Source: Trichobilharzia regenti (lineage: Eukaryota > Platyhelminthes > Trematoda > Strigeidida > Schistosomatidae). Taken from it: DNA of 64,000 nucleotides. Made by a program: the position numbers and the translations under genes. Each line of letters begins with the position of its first letter. The stretch's first letter is position 1. The stretch spans positions 6,059,517-6,123,516 of the forward strand of contig OX235263.1 in assembly GCA_944472135.2 (NCBI GenBank). Direction: 5' to 3'. Of the stretch, positions 22,165 to 33,589 are shown piece after piece. The notes beneath the pieces were generated by a model that was given only the letters and a program-made list of their open reading frames with translations, made no database searches and had not been told where the DNA came from.

Positions 22165-23446
22165 ATTTGAATAAATCAAGAACAACAGTGGAGGTTTGTG
22201 CAGAATAAGCAGATGGTACCATCCTGTGTTTATTTCGTTGGCTTCTCATCAGCTCAGCTGTCGCGCTTACAGCCTAAATAAATTATGAGGTTCACGTACA
22301 GAAAAGTTTTAACATACTTGCAAATTTTACATGTTGTCAGTTGACAGAAAGTTCCACAATTAGTATACAGTGCTCAGAAAATTGCGCTTATATAGTTTTT
22401 CTTACACAGGCAGTTCAAGTTAAAATAGAATAAATGTATGCATACAATGGTAAAGAAGTTACGTAATAAAGACGAGAGGTGAGTAAGATGCAGAGTGACT
22501 AATAAATTAGGTGACAATTCACTGAGGTCAACTCACGTCATAGAAAGAAGAGACAAGCAAAATTACAGATTATAAAGGGGGGTGAGGTCAAAGACAAAGA
22601 ATACGTAATCAGATGAGGGAATAAAGATATCCAGTTACCAGGATGGGCAAGGAAAGACTAATAACTGCCTCTTTCTGAACACATAAATCTGGTTTGAGGC
22701 GCTTGATAGAAATTGCTTCGGAAAACTTGAGGAGAATGGCGCTCCTTTTTCTATCGATAATTTTAAAGGATTTCTCGATTTCCATCTTATAACCCGTGTC
22801 GAGGAGATGCCTGGAGATGGCACTGCTCAAACAAAGCATTTGTTCCCCTTTCACAACGTGAGCTTTTTGATAGGTGTTCAGAAAATCGTAGATATGCCCT
22901 TCTTCTTTCTGTCCTTCCAGTGTAACTGCTCTCGCAGATACATGTTAATTTGTATATACAGTTAAAGTTAACATAAGAAGGATATCTATCGATTTTTGAT
23001 TGCACCAATGAAGAGCAAGTTGTTCGATAGACGGGAACGAGCTTAGCTGCAGGAAAGGCTATGGCTAGTGATGTACTCAGCCTTCTGTTGATCATTGCTG
23101 CAATGTTTTCACCTTTATAATCAAGCTAAAAGTAGATTGGCTTTTTTCTCACTGTGATTTTTTTTACACTTGTGACTTCAGATCTTTCATACTTGTTGAT
23201 GAACCTTTGAGGGTATCCATTGCTCTTCAATGTCTTTTCGAGGAACTCAACTTCTTCCTCTAATTTCTCTATAGAGCATACTATAGAGCGACGAAAATAT
23301 GTTAAAACTTTCCTGTGCGTAAACCTCATAATTTATTTAAGCTGTAAGCGGCAGCTGAGCTGATGAGAAGTCAACGAAATAAGCAGTGATGGTACCATCT
23401 GCTAATTCTGCACAAACCTCCACTGTTGTTCTTGCTTTATTCATCT
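22165..23446 (-). mobile_element. PLE-D with about 150-bp inverted flanking repeats
   Basis: The minus strand carries, in order, YFRRSIVCSIEKLEEEVEFL and LKSNGYPQRFINKYE (linker after the reverse transcriptase), a broken GIY-YIG (NCIYKLTCICESSYTGRTER), and the C-terminus FSEAISIKRLKPDLC. The two outer segments, 22165-22318 and 23296-23446, are inverted copies of each other (motif aacagtggaggtttgtgcag). The right arm includes coding sequence, so the left arm is a displaced inverted piece of the same element. Confidence 0.85.
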
Positions 23447-23454
23447 TTGTGGTG

Positions 23455-23990
23455 GTGAAAAGTGGCCACTGGAAGTAGAAGGCTTGAAAAGGCTAGTTGT
23501 CTTTGACGATATGTGTGTCTGCCTTATACCCCTGTGTGTTAAGTGGTATAATACTGCGACTAATAGTGAACTGAGGCGTAGAGTATTAGGTAATGAGTGA
23601 AAGGCGATCAGTGGGATTGTGAAGCTAGTATATCGATTAACATGGCTGAGATATATGTTACGTATACTGGGTCATCCATCACTTTTCTCCCCTTGAGTGA
23701 TGTTTGCTAACATAGGATTGGGTTGGAAAACAGTTAGGGGTGGTTAGATCAATTCATGAAATTATTGGCAGGGAGGTCTGATTTAACTGTCTGATTAGGG
23801 TCCTCAGAATGCTAAAGGATGATAACTTCAAAACTGTTCTCAATGGCACAGATACATTCACTCTTTTTGTAATCTCTCAGATCCTATAAATCTTCATGAC
23901 TCTTCATATACTCCGTTCATTCTAATCCCTTTTATTCTAAAGTTACATGTGTGACATTATTTAGATGACTAAAACTCGTTTCTAACCGGT
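23455..23990 (+). mobile_element. LINE-2 3' remnant, diverged
   Basis: This matches the C-terminal part of the second non-LTR family (best seen at 36340-36965 and 38320-39330) at low identity: tggctagttgtctttgacg-type text, gggtcatccatc and ttggaaaacagttaggg. No open frame survives. Confidence 0.55.
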
Positions 23991-24099
23991 TGGAAATATG
24001 ATCATCATCACAAGATTTGTGTTTGATCTAGTCTGACCTCTGGGTGCGTAGGGTTCAACTTTGTAAAATCACAAGATACTACATATAATCGATTGATTC

Positions 24100-24985
24100 A
24101 AACAGATCACTATGGTAATCTGACTTGTGCTTGTGAAAAAAATATGATTTTTGTTAATGTTTTTGATGTAGTTGTGTTATCTGAGCTAGTTGGATGATTT
24201 ATTTGTGAAGCTTTCACTGCTACCTACTAGGGAAGTGAGCTTTTAGATTTCTGCACGAGTTTATTAATCATCTCTCCTAGCGGGTGACCTTGAACGTGAC
24301 TGGTTGTTTTTGTGTGTTTTCACACCTTCTAGGTTACTTATATCGGAACTGATTGTTTCTTTGACTTGAACTTTAACCCTTTGTGTGTGATATTTCCCTC
24401 TTATCGAGTGGTAGATTTTGTCTATCTCGATGTATCTGTTGATTGATGATTCACTAGAATACCAGACCTCTAAAAATTCTGTAGCATTCTTGGTGTTTCC
24501 CCTGTCTAATATTTGAACGTTGGTTGTCCTAGTCGAATTGATGTCCATGGTTGTCTGTATGCAGTGATATGAGTGATGGAGTGGACATCATGTGTTTGAC
24601 GGCTAACATACGTTGATGGATACGAAGACGAAGGGGACGTCCACTTTGGCCAATGTAGTGTTTTTCGCAGTTGTTACAATTTATTTTGTAGATAATGTTG
24701 GTTTTATCTTCTTTCATTGTTGAGTCTTTCAGCTGACACAAAGCAAGCTGAGTAAAGTGATTTTGTTGGTTTGTGTGAGACGTCAATTCCTAAAGGTTTG
24801 AAGAGTCTAGCAGTGATTTTTGAGATGTCGTTTGTTTATAAGGGGTGGGGCGTTTTTCCTTGTGTTTTCTTTGAAGGCCTTTGATTTGATAGGTTGGCTT
24901 GGGGGTACATGTTGAAGTGCTCAGACTTAAGTTGACATGTCGATTTCTTGTGAAGAAAGCTCGACGGTGTTTCATTATTTAACTT
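24100..24985 (-). mobile_element. PLE-E, GIY-YIG half
   Basis: This is a distinct PLE lineage with the endonuclease core IIYKINCNNCEKHYIGQSGR then PLRLRIHQ (24786-24529). It is followed by a C-terminal region with EFLEVWYSSESSINRYIEI (24548-24264). Upstream frames near 24790-25033 hold the degraded linker. The 3' side ends in the ctgagctagttggatga type terminus seen at other PLE ends. Relatives stand at 34.3-35.9 and 60.2-61.7 kb. Confidence 0.85.
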
Positions 24986-25490
24986 GAAGTAAACTGGTGG
25001 ATGTTGACTTGAAATAGAATCCAAAATGCACATTTCGTCCTATTCGAGACTCGTTAGTTGGATGTACATCGTGCGTCGTCGGCACACTGGTAGAATGCTC
25101 GCCAACCACGCCTCATGTGGTCCAGGGTTCGATCCACGGCTGACGCACCCTTGAACCTCGCTAAGGTATTAATAAGACTGGTAAAGAGTGAAGGTTTGGT
25201 ATGAGGTCAGCCACCCTATCCGGTATAAAATAAATACCAGTGGTACCGGAACTTCAAGCCTCTAGCTTGAAGCCCTATCTTTCCGCGGAGAACGTAAAGA
25301 ATAAAAAATAAGTGGATGTACTGCATTCTTCGATAGATGATGATATTCCCATCGAGGCTCCAAAATAGTACCCATAGTTTCAAACGTCGAATTCTTATCC
25401 ACTAGACGACTAGGGTCATGAGAGCCACCTCCTGTGTAACGGACTCAAGTGCTAGCCACCATCCACCGATTTACTTACTAATTATTCAAG
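24986..25490 (-). mobile_element. Sm-alpha type repeat whose hammerhead is split by a SINE
   Basis: Minus-strand Sm-alpha text lies on both sides of a SINE (25068-25312). The ribozyme side reads GACGAAATGTGCA with core CTAACGA instead of CTGACGA, so G5 is changed. The tRNA-like head side lies at 25321-25450. The 9-mer tggatgtac at 25059-25067 and 25313-25321 is the target duplication of the SINE. Confidence 0.8.
25068..25312 (+). mobile_element. tRNA-headed SINE with RTE-derived body, inserted in Sm-alpha
   Basis: The head gtgcgtcgtcggcacactgg with B box ggttcgatccac is followed by a body with gaggtcagccaccctatccg and a 3' end agccctatctttccgcgg. The parts run in the same order as in the SINEs at 14856 and 58122. 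A 9-bp target duplication flanks it. Confidence 0.82.
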
Positions 25491-26168
25491 TGCTGGTTTG
25501 CAGAGATTTGATTTTATTGGTTACGGGATTTCATCGTGAACTGATATGGGTTAGAGGAGGACCATTGGAAAACTAACCAGAGAGTGCTGGATAGCTGTTT
25601 CGTCAGCATAGTTCTTGGGTCTCTTCAGAAGAACCCCTTGACTGGCATGGTTCGAACCCAGAACTTTTCAGTCACTGGGAGCTGATCCAATGACCAATGC
25701 ATGAATTCCACCTTCTGCCAATTCATGATATGGCGCAATCACTAGCGTATATCATCGATGGTGAATATTTCTCTTCACACTTGAGCTTCTCAACCCCACT
25801 GGTTACCACATGAGTTACCCGGCTTCTAGTGAGAAGTCATATGTAGTGGGATAAGGAAGCTCAAATGTGCAGATAAATACTTGTCATCGATGACACTGGT
25901 TTGTGGTCGCGGTGAGATCAAGAATTAGCAATAGGTTGGAATTCATGCATAGGTCATTAGATCAGGTCCCAGTGACTGAAGGGTTTATGAGCCCGACTTG
26001 TCACCAACCGCAAGGTCCTGGGTTCGAACACTGCCAGTGGGTGGGTACTTCTGAAGAGCCCCAAGGACTATGCTGACGATACAGCTATCCAGCACTCCCT
26101 GGTCAGTTCTCTAATAGTCCTCCTCTAACCGATATCAGTTCACGATGACATTGCGTAACCAATCAAAT
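25491..26168. repeat. Foldback repeat, copy 3 (both arms present)
   Basis: Left arm (-) is about 25500-25835 and right arm (+) about 25850-26165, head to head. Both carry the B box (ggttcgaac) and the hammerhead-like segment. On the minus strand the left arm has an intact core CTGAAGA, GACGAAACAGCTATC and cagcac, but stem I no longer pairs well. The right arm has CTGAAGA with GATA in place of GAAA. Confidence 0.8.
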
Positions 26169-26384
26169 CAAATTTAATTGGTGGATGGCGACAAGCAGTG
26201 GAATCCAGGATGCGCATTTCGTCCTATTTGGGACTCGTCATCTGAATGTACCTGCATTTCTCAGTGATTGATGATGTTTCAAGCGAGGTTCGAACCCAGT
26301 GACCATAGTTTCAAACGTCAAAGCTTTATCCACTGGAACACTTGGGCAACGAGAGCCACCTCTTGTGCAACGGGACATATTAAT
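26169..26384 (-). mobile_element. Sm-alpha type repeat with tRNA-like head
   Basis: On the minus strand the order is a tRNA-like head (B box gggttcgaacctc), a short spacer, then the hammerhead at about 26200-26250. It is followed by the tail ggattccactgc. The order of parts matches the Sm-alpha SINE-like family of schistosomes. Confidence 0.85.
26200..26250 (-). ncRNA. Hammerhead ribozyme of Sm-alpha type, core mutated
   Basis: Stem II (GTCC/GGAC) and GAAA are intact, and the palindromic stem III TGCGCA and AUC triplet are present. The core reads ATGACGA, with A in place of the conserved C3, which normally pairs with G8. This copy is probably inactive. Confidence 0.75.
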
Positions 26385-26820
26385 TTAATTTAATTTGAGA
26401 TTTTCCTGTCGACTGATTAGACCGAAGAGCTCGGTCTCAGGTTGAAATATTGGCTTCTTGTTCAGATGCTTCGACAATGTCTGGGCATTTAATTAGTATT
26501 TAATTGATAGATGGTGACTAGCAGTGGAATCCAGGATGTGCATTTCGTTTGAAACTACGGGCACTGGGTTCGAGCCTCGGTAGGAATATCATCACTCACT
26601 GAAAAATGCAGGCACATCCAGATGACGAGTCCCAAATAGGACGAAATGCCAATCCAGGATTCCACTGTTTGTCACCTCCACCAATTAAATTCTAATTAAA
26701 TGCCCAGACATCGTCGAAGCATCTGCACAAGAAGCCAACGTGTTAACCTGTGATCGAGCACTCCGATCCAATCAATCGACGAGGAAGTCTAAAATTCAAT
26801 TAAATCAAATCAAGTCTATG
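26385..26820. mobile_element. Sm-alpha inverted pair
   Basis: About 26385-26565 is Sm-alpha on the minus strand with a deletion inside the ribozyme (catttcgtttgaaactacgg). About 26566-26820 is Sm-alpha on the plus strand: B box gggttcgagcctc, hammerhead at 26614-26662, and the tail aaatgcccagacatcgtcg. The tails face outward, giving a palindrome like the one at 54503-54842. Confidence 0.8.
26614..26662 (+). ncRNA. Hammerhead ribozyme of Sm-alpha type, core mutated
   Basis: The layout is cacatccag, core atgacga (C3 replaced by A), gtcccaaataggac, gaaa, tgcca, atc, then caggatt. A base is lost after the cleavage site, so stem I is weakened. This is a recognisable but probably dead ribozyme. 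Confidence 0.75.
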
Positions 26821-27180
26821 CAAACCAATTCTTGAAGGTTAATTATTGTTATTATATATTTTGTCTGATTTTCAAATTTACGTTGCAATTTCTCAACTTA
26901 AGAGCGATTTGTACTTTTATCTGTCTTAATATTAATGAAGTCATGAACGAGATCAGTTTTATTCCCATAGATACACACACATATACTTATGTATATTGTT
27001 GTGTAAATGTGAAAATATTTATTTTATGTTGTCGGTTGTATATAATTAAAACTATGTGAAATTATTTGCATGTGACAGCTGACATCTTAAACTATCAGAC
27101 AATCATTCACAGATTTTGAATTCGATGGCATGTCATGATTACTTAAAGTACACACAAATTGAAATTGAATGAAATTCTCT
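26821..27180. other. AT-rich, no gene recognised
   Basis: A 75-codon open frame lies at 26832-27059. It is compositionally like the surrounding AT-rich DNA and has no recognisable domain. Confidence 0.45.
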
Positions 27181-27660
27181 AGGTATTATTTGCAGGGGAT
27201 TCGATTGATTATACGATTATCCATGAAGTGTCCTCCTTTGTTGGGAGGACTCTTTAGCAGTATTCAATGAAGATCTTCAGGTTGTAAGGCGAACGTGTCT
27301 ATCATTTAGCCACAGGGATGGAATTCAATGGTTCATCAGTTCTAAGTTTTACAATTCAAAAAAAATGTAGCGCGGTCATCAGCTAATGTCGTCAGCAAGT
27401 ATTTGTTCTGACACTCAAATTGGTGAACCTCGCTGTTCCTGACTTCCCCTATAGTTACTAGTGACCCAATACATGATAAAATTGCCTGGAATTCTAGTTG
27501 GAAGTTATGATCATCGAGGGTGCGTGAGGAGGGATTCTCGTCGATTTCTATGGCTGGCAGCCGCGCACTGGGTGCTGTTGAACAGTCCTCCCAGACGAGG
27601 ACAAAACAGCTGTCCAGTACTGTCTGATTTTCACCAATGCTCCTGTCACTGCAATCCATT
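27181..27660. repeat. Foldback repeat, copy 4 (degenerate)
   Basis: The left part resembles a minus arm (gacgaacgtgtct-type text and agccacagggatgg). The right part (27540-27650) has the hammerhead-like segment with gaggacaaaacagctgtcc and agtactg. The core is mutated (TTGAACA) and GAAA has become AAAA. Confidence 0.55.
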
Positions 27661-27879
27661 CGTGGTCAGTTTCAAATGAATAGATTTTACAATGTTTATT
27701 GTTCTTGCTGTACAATGGCAACTAACCGTATGAAATCTGATTATTATGATCGTTTAAAACAATTAGTTCATGGATAATCCCCATCCAGCATTCATGAAAA
27801 CAAAACACGTGGTTCAGCGAAGAGTCTCTTTTCGGCGGGAATTCATTTTCCACCTTAGGTGTACAATAGCAAATAACTA

Positions 27880-28495
27880 CAGGTGGAACTGACGAGGATA
27901 TCAAAGCCAGAATCGGAAAAGCAAGACAAGCTTTCATCACTCTCAAATCTGTGTGGAGGTCAACAGCACTCCTCAGCATCAAAAATAACATCCGGATTTT
28001 CAACTCCAATGTGAGGTCAGTCAGTGCTACTTACTATACGGATCAGAGACTTGGCGAGTCATAAAGAGCATCTCAAACAAACTTCAGACCTTCATTAACA
28101 GCTGTCTCCGCTCAATACTCAAGATCAGATGGCCGGCCAGAAAAGATCAGAAACAGGGATCTCTGGGAGAAAACCAACCAACCCACCAGGAACCGATTGT
28201 GAAACAAATAGGCAGAAAGAAATGGAGATGGATTGGCCATACGCTGAGGAAACCATCAAGTGACATCACTAGACAAGCCATCTCTCGAGTGGAACCCGAA
28301 AGGGAGGCGGCGAGTTGGTCGTCAGTGCGAGGGTGGGGTGACTTGGAGGAGGTCATGCGAGGAGGAGATGAAAGCATGTGGACAGACCTGGAGCAGGGTG
28401 AAAAAGTTGTCAGAAAACCGAAGACAATGGAGGTGCGCAGCTGAAGCCCTATGTTCCTCTAGGAACTAAAGGATACAATAATAATAATAATTTGT
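27880..28495 (+). mobile_element. RTE 3' fragment, young
   Basis: It is nearly identical to the C-terminal third of the element at 50932-54465: [36 protein letters not shown] and the gttcctctaggaactaaagg end with an AAT repeat. Small insertions and a frameshift break the frame (for example the duplicated gtcagtcagtgc near 28018). 5'-truncated. Confidence 0.9.
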
Positions 28496-28499
28496 ATGC

Positions 28500-28720
28500 A
28501 TGTGTACATTAAGTCTGTCAAACAAAAAAATACAATTGGTTATGGTTATTTTAACTGAACAGGTGAAGATTGGTAATTCGAGTTGCGTAATACAAAATCA
28601 GTCAAGAAAATTAAGTGTTAATTAAATTAGGGTAGTAACAAAGGTGATGAGTTGTCACAAAAGTTGTTAAAAAGAAGTTATGTAATAATATGAATAGTTC
28701 GATGATTGAGTTTTACTCAG
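28500..28720 (-). repeat. PLE 3' UTR segment
   Basis: This is an inverted match of 59025-59170, which lies directly behind a PLE reverse transcriptase fragment (motif acaactcatcacctttgtta). It is taken as PLE 3' sequence. No coding capacity. Confidence 0.6.
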
Positions 28721-28909
28721 TTAGTTCTCTTTATAAATTTAGACAAACCAATAAGACGACATAATTTGTCTGCATAATGTAATGCATTTGCGCAACACAT
28801 TTTGAGCAACCTGATCACACACACACAGACTTGTTATAGGCATATATATGTGTGTGAAAATAATAAAGAGTTAAGAAGCGACAAAATAAACTTAAGTCAA
28901 GTTAAGAGG

Positions 28910-29262
28910 ATATATTGAAGCTCCAACCAATCAAGTGTGAGGATGGAGTTCCCACGGATGACACTGGTTAGTCCCAGTCCCGCTAAATCACGAATTGTAG
29001 AAGTTAGAATTCATGAGCCGGCCGTTGAATCGGGTTCCAATGGCTGAATGGTATACGAGATAGTTTACCTTGTTACCGGAAGGTCCTGGGTTTGAACCAT
29101 GGTGGTGGGTGCGTAATGCCGATGATTCCCAAACTAGGATGAAATAGCTACTTGTCTGATACTTCCTAGATTTCAATGGTTCCCTAACTAATATCAACTC
29201 GTGGTCAAACTCGTAAAAACAAATCCAATCCTTGTAAACCGACTCTTGAAGATTACTAAACC
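28910..29262 (+). repeat. Foldback repeat, copy 5 (single arm)
   Basis: One plus-strand arm has ggctgaatggtatacgagat, ggtcctgggtttgaacc, then the hammerhead-like cgatgattcccaaactagga, gaaa and the terminal ccctaactaatatcaac. Stem II and the core are altered. This subtype shares atggtatacgag with the copy at 37.3 kb. Confidence 0.65.
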
Positions 29263-29689
29263 AAATAACAAAGGTAAAAGTACATCTACTAAAGTATCGA
29301 AACAAAGGTTACCAAAGAAGAAGGTTTAGTGTGATGACGAATTGTCGCTTTGAACACATAAAGGCGACTTAAATTCCCAACTGCCAGCTAGGCTTTAACA
29401 AACTTTTGGATACGCCCCAAACACACTTTATGGATAAGTTAAAAAGACGTGTACATATCAATTGTATGTACTCCATAAGATGTTTTGCACTAGAGGAGCT
29501 ACGTCTACTGTTCTCACTATTATTGGGTTCTGGTGACTCTATTTACTTCTGGAGCTATTTAGGAATATGCTCTGAAGACAGCCCTTACTTGTAGAGATCG
29601 ACGAGTCCTCCCTATATATGTGTTTCCATAAGTAAATTCAAATAGAGTTACTCTTTTTGGCAATATCATTCTCAAATTTTCTTAGAACC
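29263..29689. other. No gene recognised
   Basis: A 62-codon frame at 29406-29594 has no recognisable domain. It leads into the PLE that starts near 29690. Confidence 0.4.
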
Positions 29690-30950
29690 AATCAGAAATC
29701 AAGTTTCCTCTCAGTCACTCGGAGACTCCTTCGACTTTATCAATTCCAGTGAAAATGTCAATGTTCCTAATTAAACTGTTTTCTCATTAGACGTTCCACT
29801 AACTGAAACAATTTGCTACACATGAGAAAATATTGATTCAAAGGGGATAAACATTGGTATATCCACTGACTGTTTGAGGGAACTTTTATTGAGACGTATT
29901 CTAAATGTTCATTTTTCTTTCAATAACGAAATATATATGGAGAAAGGTTTGGTATAACTATGGGCTCACCATTGAGCCCATTGCTTGCGCATTTTTTCAC
30001 TCCAAAACTAGAAAACACACACCTAAAGAAAATGATTGACAGCTTCGGGTTTTACAAGAGATACGTAGACGATACTTTCACTATCCCCAATAACAAGGAG
30101 AATTTGGAAGGTATTTACCGCCATCTTGGGATTCAGTTCACATTAGAGAGGGGGTCCGACATAAAATATCTTTTCTGGAAGTTTAGTTAACAAGACGGAA
30201 CACCAAAAAGATCCATCTATTGAAAGCCGACCTGCAGTGGACAACTCACTAACTTTCATAGCTTAGTGTCCCTATATACAAAACGAAACCTGATCCGTTC
30301 ACTGAGCCATAGAATTCTCACAATTTACAGTCCTGACACTGTGGAAGAAGAGCTTTGAAATGAAATCTCCTTGAAAACGCCTGCATTGAGCGTTTAATCA
30401 CAACATTATGAAGCCTAAACCACCGAAACTGTCCACACTTTCTGCTCCCAGATGACTTCTGTACCTGGAGACTCATCATCAGAAATACCAAGAATCCGCC
30501 TGTCCCGCTCACTGAAGAAAACCTTCTTCTCAACTGAACTTCGACAAACTTTCTCTACAAAACTAATGATTTTGATGAACATGAAGAATAGGCTACCCCC
30601 CTGACTGGCATCACCAGTGTGCATCTATGAATTCAACTGCTCGTGTGAAGTTAGATGTGTCGACCGTACCCAGCGTTCGCTGTCCAAACGAATCATCGAA
30701 CACTTACCTCATGGTTTTATGAAGAGGAAGGATCCCTCCGTAGCTTCGTCCTGGAACACCTGTTCGAAGAATCTGGACACTAAGTTAACCCACAAACCAA
30801 CTTCAGAGTCATCCAGAGAATAGGCGGGAACCCTGCTAAAAGAGTACGACAAATCAAACTTCTTCGAACCACAGAAGCAATAGCAATTCACATGTTAAAT
30901 CCTGAACTCTGCATACAAAAAAGTTTGTCAATTCAATAAATCTCCAGTTG
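29690..30950 (+). mobile_element. PLE-F, reverse transcriptase to GIY-YIG
   Basis: The order of parts is: a degraded LDVPLTETIC-type segment near 29790; the palm motif GSPLSPLLAHFF with catalytic YKRYVDDTFT (29960-30190); a broken linker; the GIY-YIG core CIYEFNCSCEVRCVDRTQRS (30617 onward), where the second core motif YIG has become CVD; and the C-terminus LLRTTEAIAIHMLNPELC ending near 30940. Several stops and frameshifts mean no product is expected. Confidence 0.88.
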
Positions 30951-30984
30951 ACCTGATCTATCTTAACATTAAATATGTAAATCG

Positions 30985-31192
30985 TGTTTTAGATCCAGTC
31001 CCATTGGCTTAATGGTCTACGAGCTAGCTCACCGTGTAACCAGAAGGTCTGGGTTCAGACCACACAGGTGGAAGCGTAGTGATGAAGATTCCCAAACTAG
31101 GCTGACGAAACATCTGTCCAGTACTCCCAGGTATTCTAGTGGTTCTCTAACTGATGTCAGCTCATGATGAAATCCTCCATCCAATCTTGTTT
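30985..31192 (+). repeat. Foldback repeat, copy 6 (single arm)
   Basis: One plus-strand arm contains ttaatggtctacgagc, gggttcagaccaca, the hammerhead-like part at about 31075-31125 (gtgatgaagattcccaaact, gacgaaacatctgtcc, agtactcc) and the terminal ctaactgatgtcagctcatg. The core has GTGATGA-type changes, so activity is doubtful. Confidence 0.75.
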
Positions 31193-31329
31193 TTTGTTTC
31201 TTAATTGTATTATTTTTTTCTCCCTCGCCCCCCCTCACCTCCTATTAAATTATTACCACTGTTGTTAACTTGACTAGCGTTCAGTTAATTTTGAAAATTT
31301 CCCGATACAAAATTAGAACAAGCAATAAA

Positions 31330-31770
31330 GGTTAATATATCAGGATATATATATATATATATGCTGCAAAACTTGTTATCCTTAACACCACCAAGCGAGT
31401 GTTTCAAGAATCTGGGAAAGACCAGTCACCAATCCTCGACACTTCAAACTACGTATATCAACTTGATGAGTGTGTTTGTGGAAGCAAATACGCATATATC
31501 GTACAGAAAGGCGATTGTCTACTTGCATGATGAAGCATTAGTCAAAGTGGTTGGAAACAGCTGAGTTCAAAGTGCTAGAAACCTCAATAACAAAACATCT
31601 AGTGAACTTTGGACATGATATCGACACTGTCAAGTCATCCATCCACTGTCGCCAGTCAGTAGACAAAGAAACAAGAAGATGCCTGCAATTCCAGAGGCTT
31701 GTGCAATTCGAGTTTATAAACCAGGTCTCTGTGTACAAAAGGAGATGGTTGTGACTCTAAATCTACCATG
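31330..31770 (+). mobile_element. PLE C-terminal remnant
   Basis: A worn GIY-YIG region is readable across frames (YVYQLDECVCGSKYAYI-like at about 31450-31500). It continues with SITKHLVNFGHDIDTVKSS (31575-31640), the segment that follows the endonuclease in other PLEs. An AT microsatellite lies just upstream (31341-31362). Confidence 0.65.
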
Positions 31771-32430
31771 GTAATACGTTTTACTTATATTCTACCTCTT
31801 ATTATTATTTTTGACTCATTTAAAACTATCCTTTATCGGTAATATTATCTTAACTCACTTCAACATTATTATTATTATAACTATTACTATTGATATTACT
31901 CTGTTTGCAATTCTTGTTATATTCTCTAATGACTAATTATTTATCTAAGTGATGTGTAATTGAAGCGTAATGCAATTTATCTTAATTTTGATCTCTCATA
32001 CTCCCTCGCTCTCCCCTTATCTATTTGAACATGACCTGGAAAACATTCGCACCCATCTTTCCGCATGACTAATTCAATGTAGTTTATTTGTACTTATCGG
32101 TCTTATATCTCCAATGTAATTTCAAAAGTATATATATGCACCCGTGTATGTAGAGTATTCAGCTGACGAGTTCTACAGTTAATTTTGATTGAATTTTGCT
32201 GATTCCCGTCAGTCATATTCATTCGCTCAATTTAATTAATTTATTTTAGTTTCTACCCAATTAACAATTCTAATGAGACATCTTGGGGGAATATTCCCTG
32301 TAGTGTTAAGATAATAATTTACTACATATGTGTGTATATGCAATTGTACATCTTGAGGACTGATATCGTTAAAAGTGATTGTGTCACCTTGCCTGCTATG
32401 GTAATTTCATAGACGGCCTTAGTATTCTAG
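31771..32430. other. AT-rich PLE flank, no gene recognised
   Basis: Simple ATT-type runs near 31800 and 31868. There is no coding signal. It is probably 3' UTR of the preceding PLE at first, then unknown. Confidence 0.4.
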
Positions 32431-32585
32431 GCTCTATTTGAAAGATATTCTTTATAATATATAGGTAGAGTGAATTTTCTGTAATATGTATATCAAGACA
32501 GAATTAGATGTAATATTGTGTATTATATGCTGAACATTCATTCCACATTCATTATATCAAAAGTATTGTTCAGAATAAAGTTAAT
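32431..32585 (+). mobile_element. CR1-like 3' tail only
   Basis: The terminal part of a CR1-like 3' UTR: ttagatgtaatattgtg, gctgaacattcattcc and cagaataaagttaattatta. It matches 5860-5950. An extremely 5'-truncated insertion. Confidence 0.7.
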
Positions 32586-32619
32586 TATTACAATTACTAT
32601 TATTTGTCAGCCTTATAAA

Positions 32620-33470
32620 CTTGTGTCTAGTCTACCTGTCTGTAGTATTCATACGGTCTCTCTCTCACAACACTAATTACACTCACCCTTGAAACCTGTA
32701 CTTTTGTGGATTGTGAACAAAGAATATTCACATTCTCATCATCAGGTTCTACAGTTATATATCCATCCATAACAGTGAATGAATTAGTGTTATTAACGAC
32801 AACATTAATTTTGTTTAAATAACATCGAATCAATATTAATAATAATATCAACCGATTACAGTTCGATAGCATCTACGTAACAATACACTGAAAATCAAAA
32901 AGGTAAATTAGGAAAATAATAATAAAAGTTCTTGAATTCATGGTCTCCACTATTGGCCAGGCCAGCAGGAGTAGCTGGAATTGCTTCTTCTGCACACACA
33001 GGGCACCGGTGGTCTTAGATGAATAGCAATACCTCCAGCTGTTTTTAGTATGCTGTACCCAGATGCTTTTGGCAATTTATTTGATACCCGATAGACGATG
33101 ATAGAGAAGGATTCTTCAATGCTGGCTGTCTTATTGACCAGCAGGTTTGGACCAGGTGGTCGTCTTCTAATATCGAACTGTTTATGGCTTTTACTACACC
33201 TTACTTAGCCGTACTGGTAGATGTTCCCGAGTGATCATGAAAAATCTAGTTCCTAGAGCAACTAGAGCCAATATAACTTAGTTAACAAGAGCAGTTGAAT
33301 TGAGAGATACAACAAGCGGTAGGGTTTGTCCAGGTACTTCATCTTTCAAACGAGGATCACTATCGGTCTTGTAGAAAACATAACTTTTAGTCTGGCAGCA
33401 TTGAAAGTTCCTTGAATAGATTTTCTTAACTTCTTCGTAATTATTTTAGTAGGTGCACAACACCCTTGAA
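32620..33470 (-). mobile_element. PLE remnant, inverted match of 18.9-19.65 kb
   Basis: On the minus strand: FNAARLKVMFSTRPI, a worn GIY-YIG reading ITREHLPVRLSK, then the C-terminal KTAGGIAIHLRPPVPC region and the tail motif with cctgatgatgagaatgtg. The order matches the plus-strand block at 18881-19650. Confidence 0.7.
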
Positions 33471-33589
33471 TTTCATTCGTATACACAAAGGCTTCTTATT
33501 TACAGATGGAGAACAGTCATCCTTTTCTGCTTTCTTAGTCATGTGTTTCTTGATGAACTTTCTGTACAGCTATTTTCATATCATCAGAT

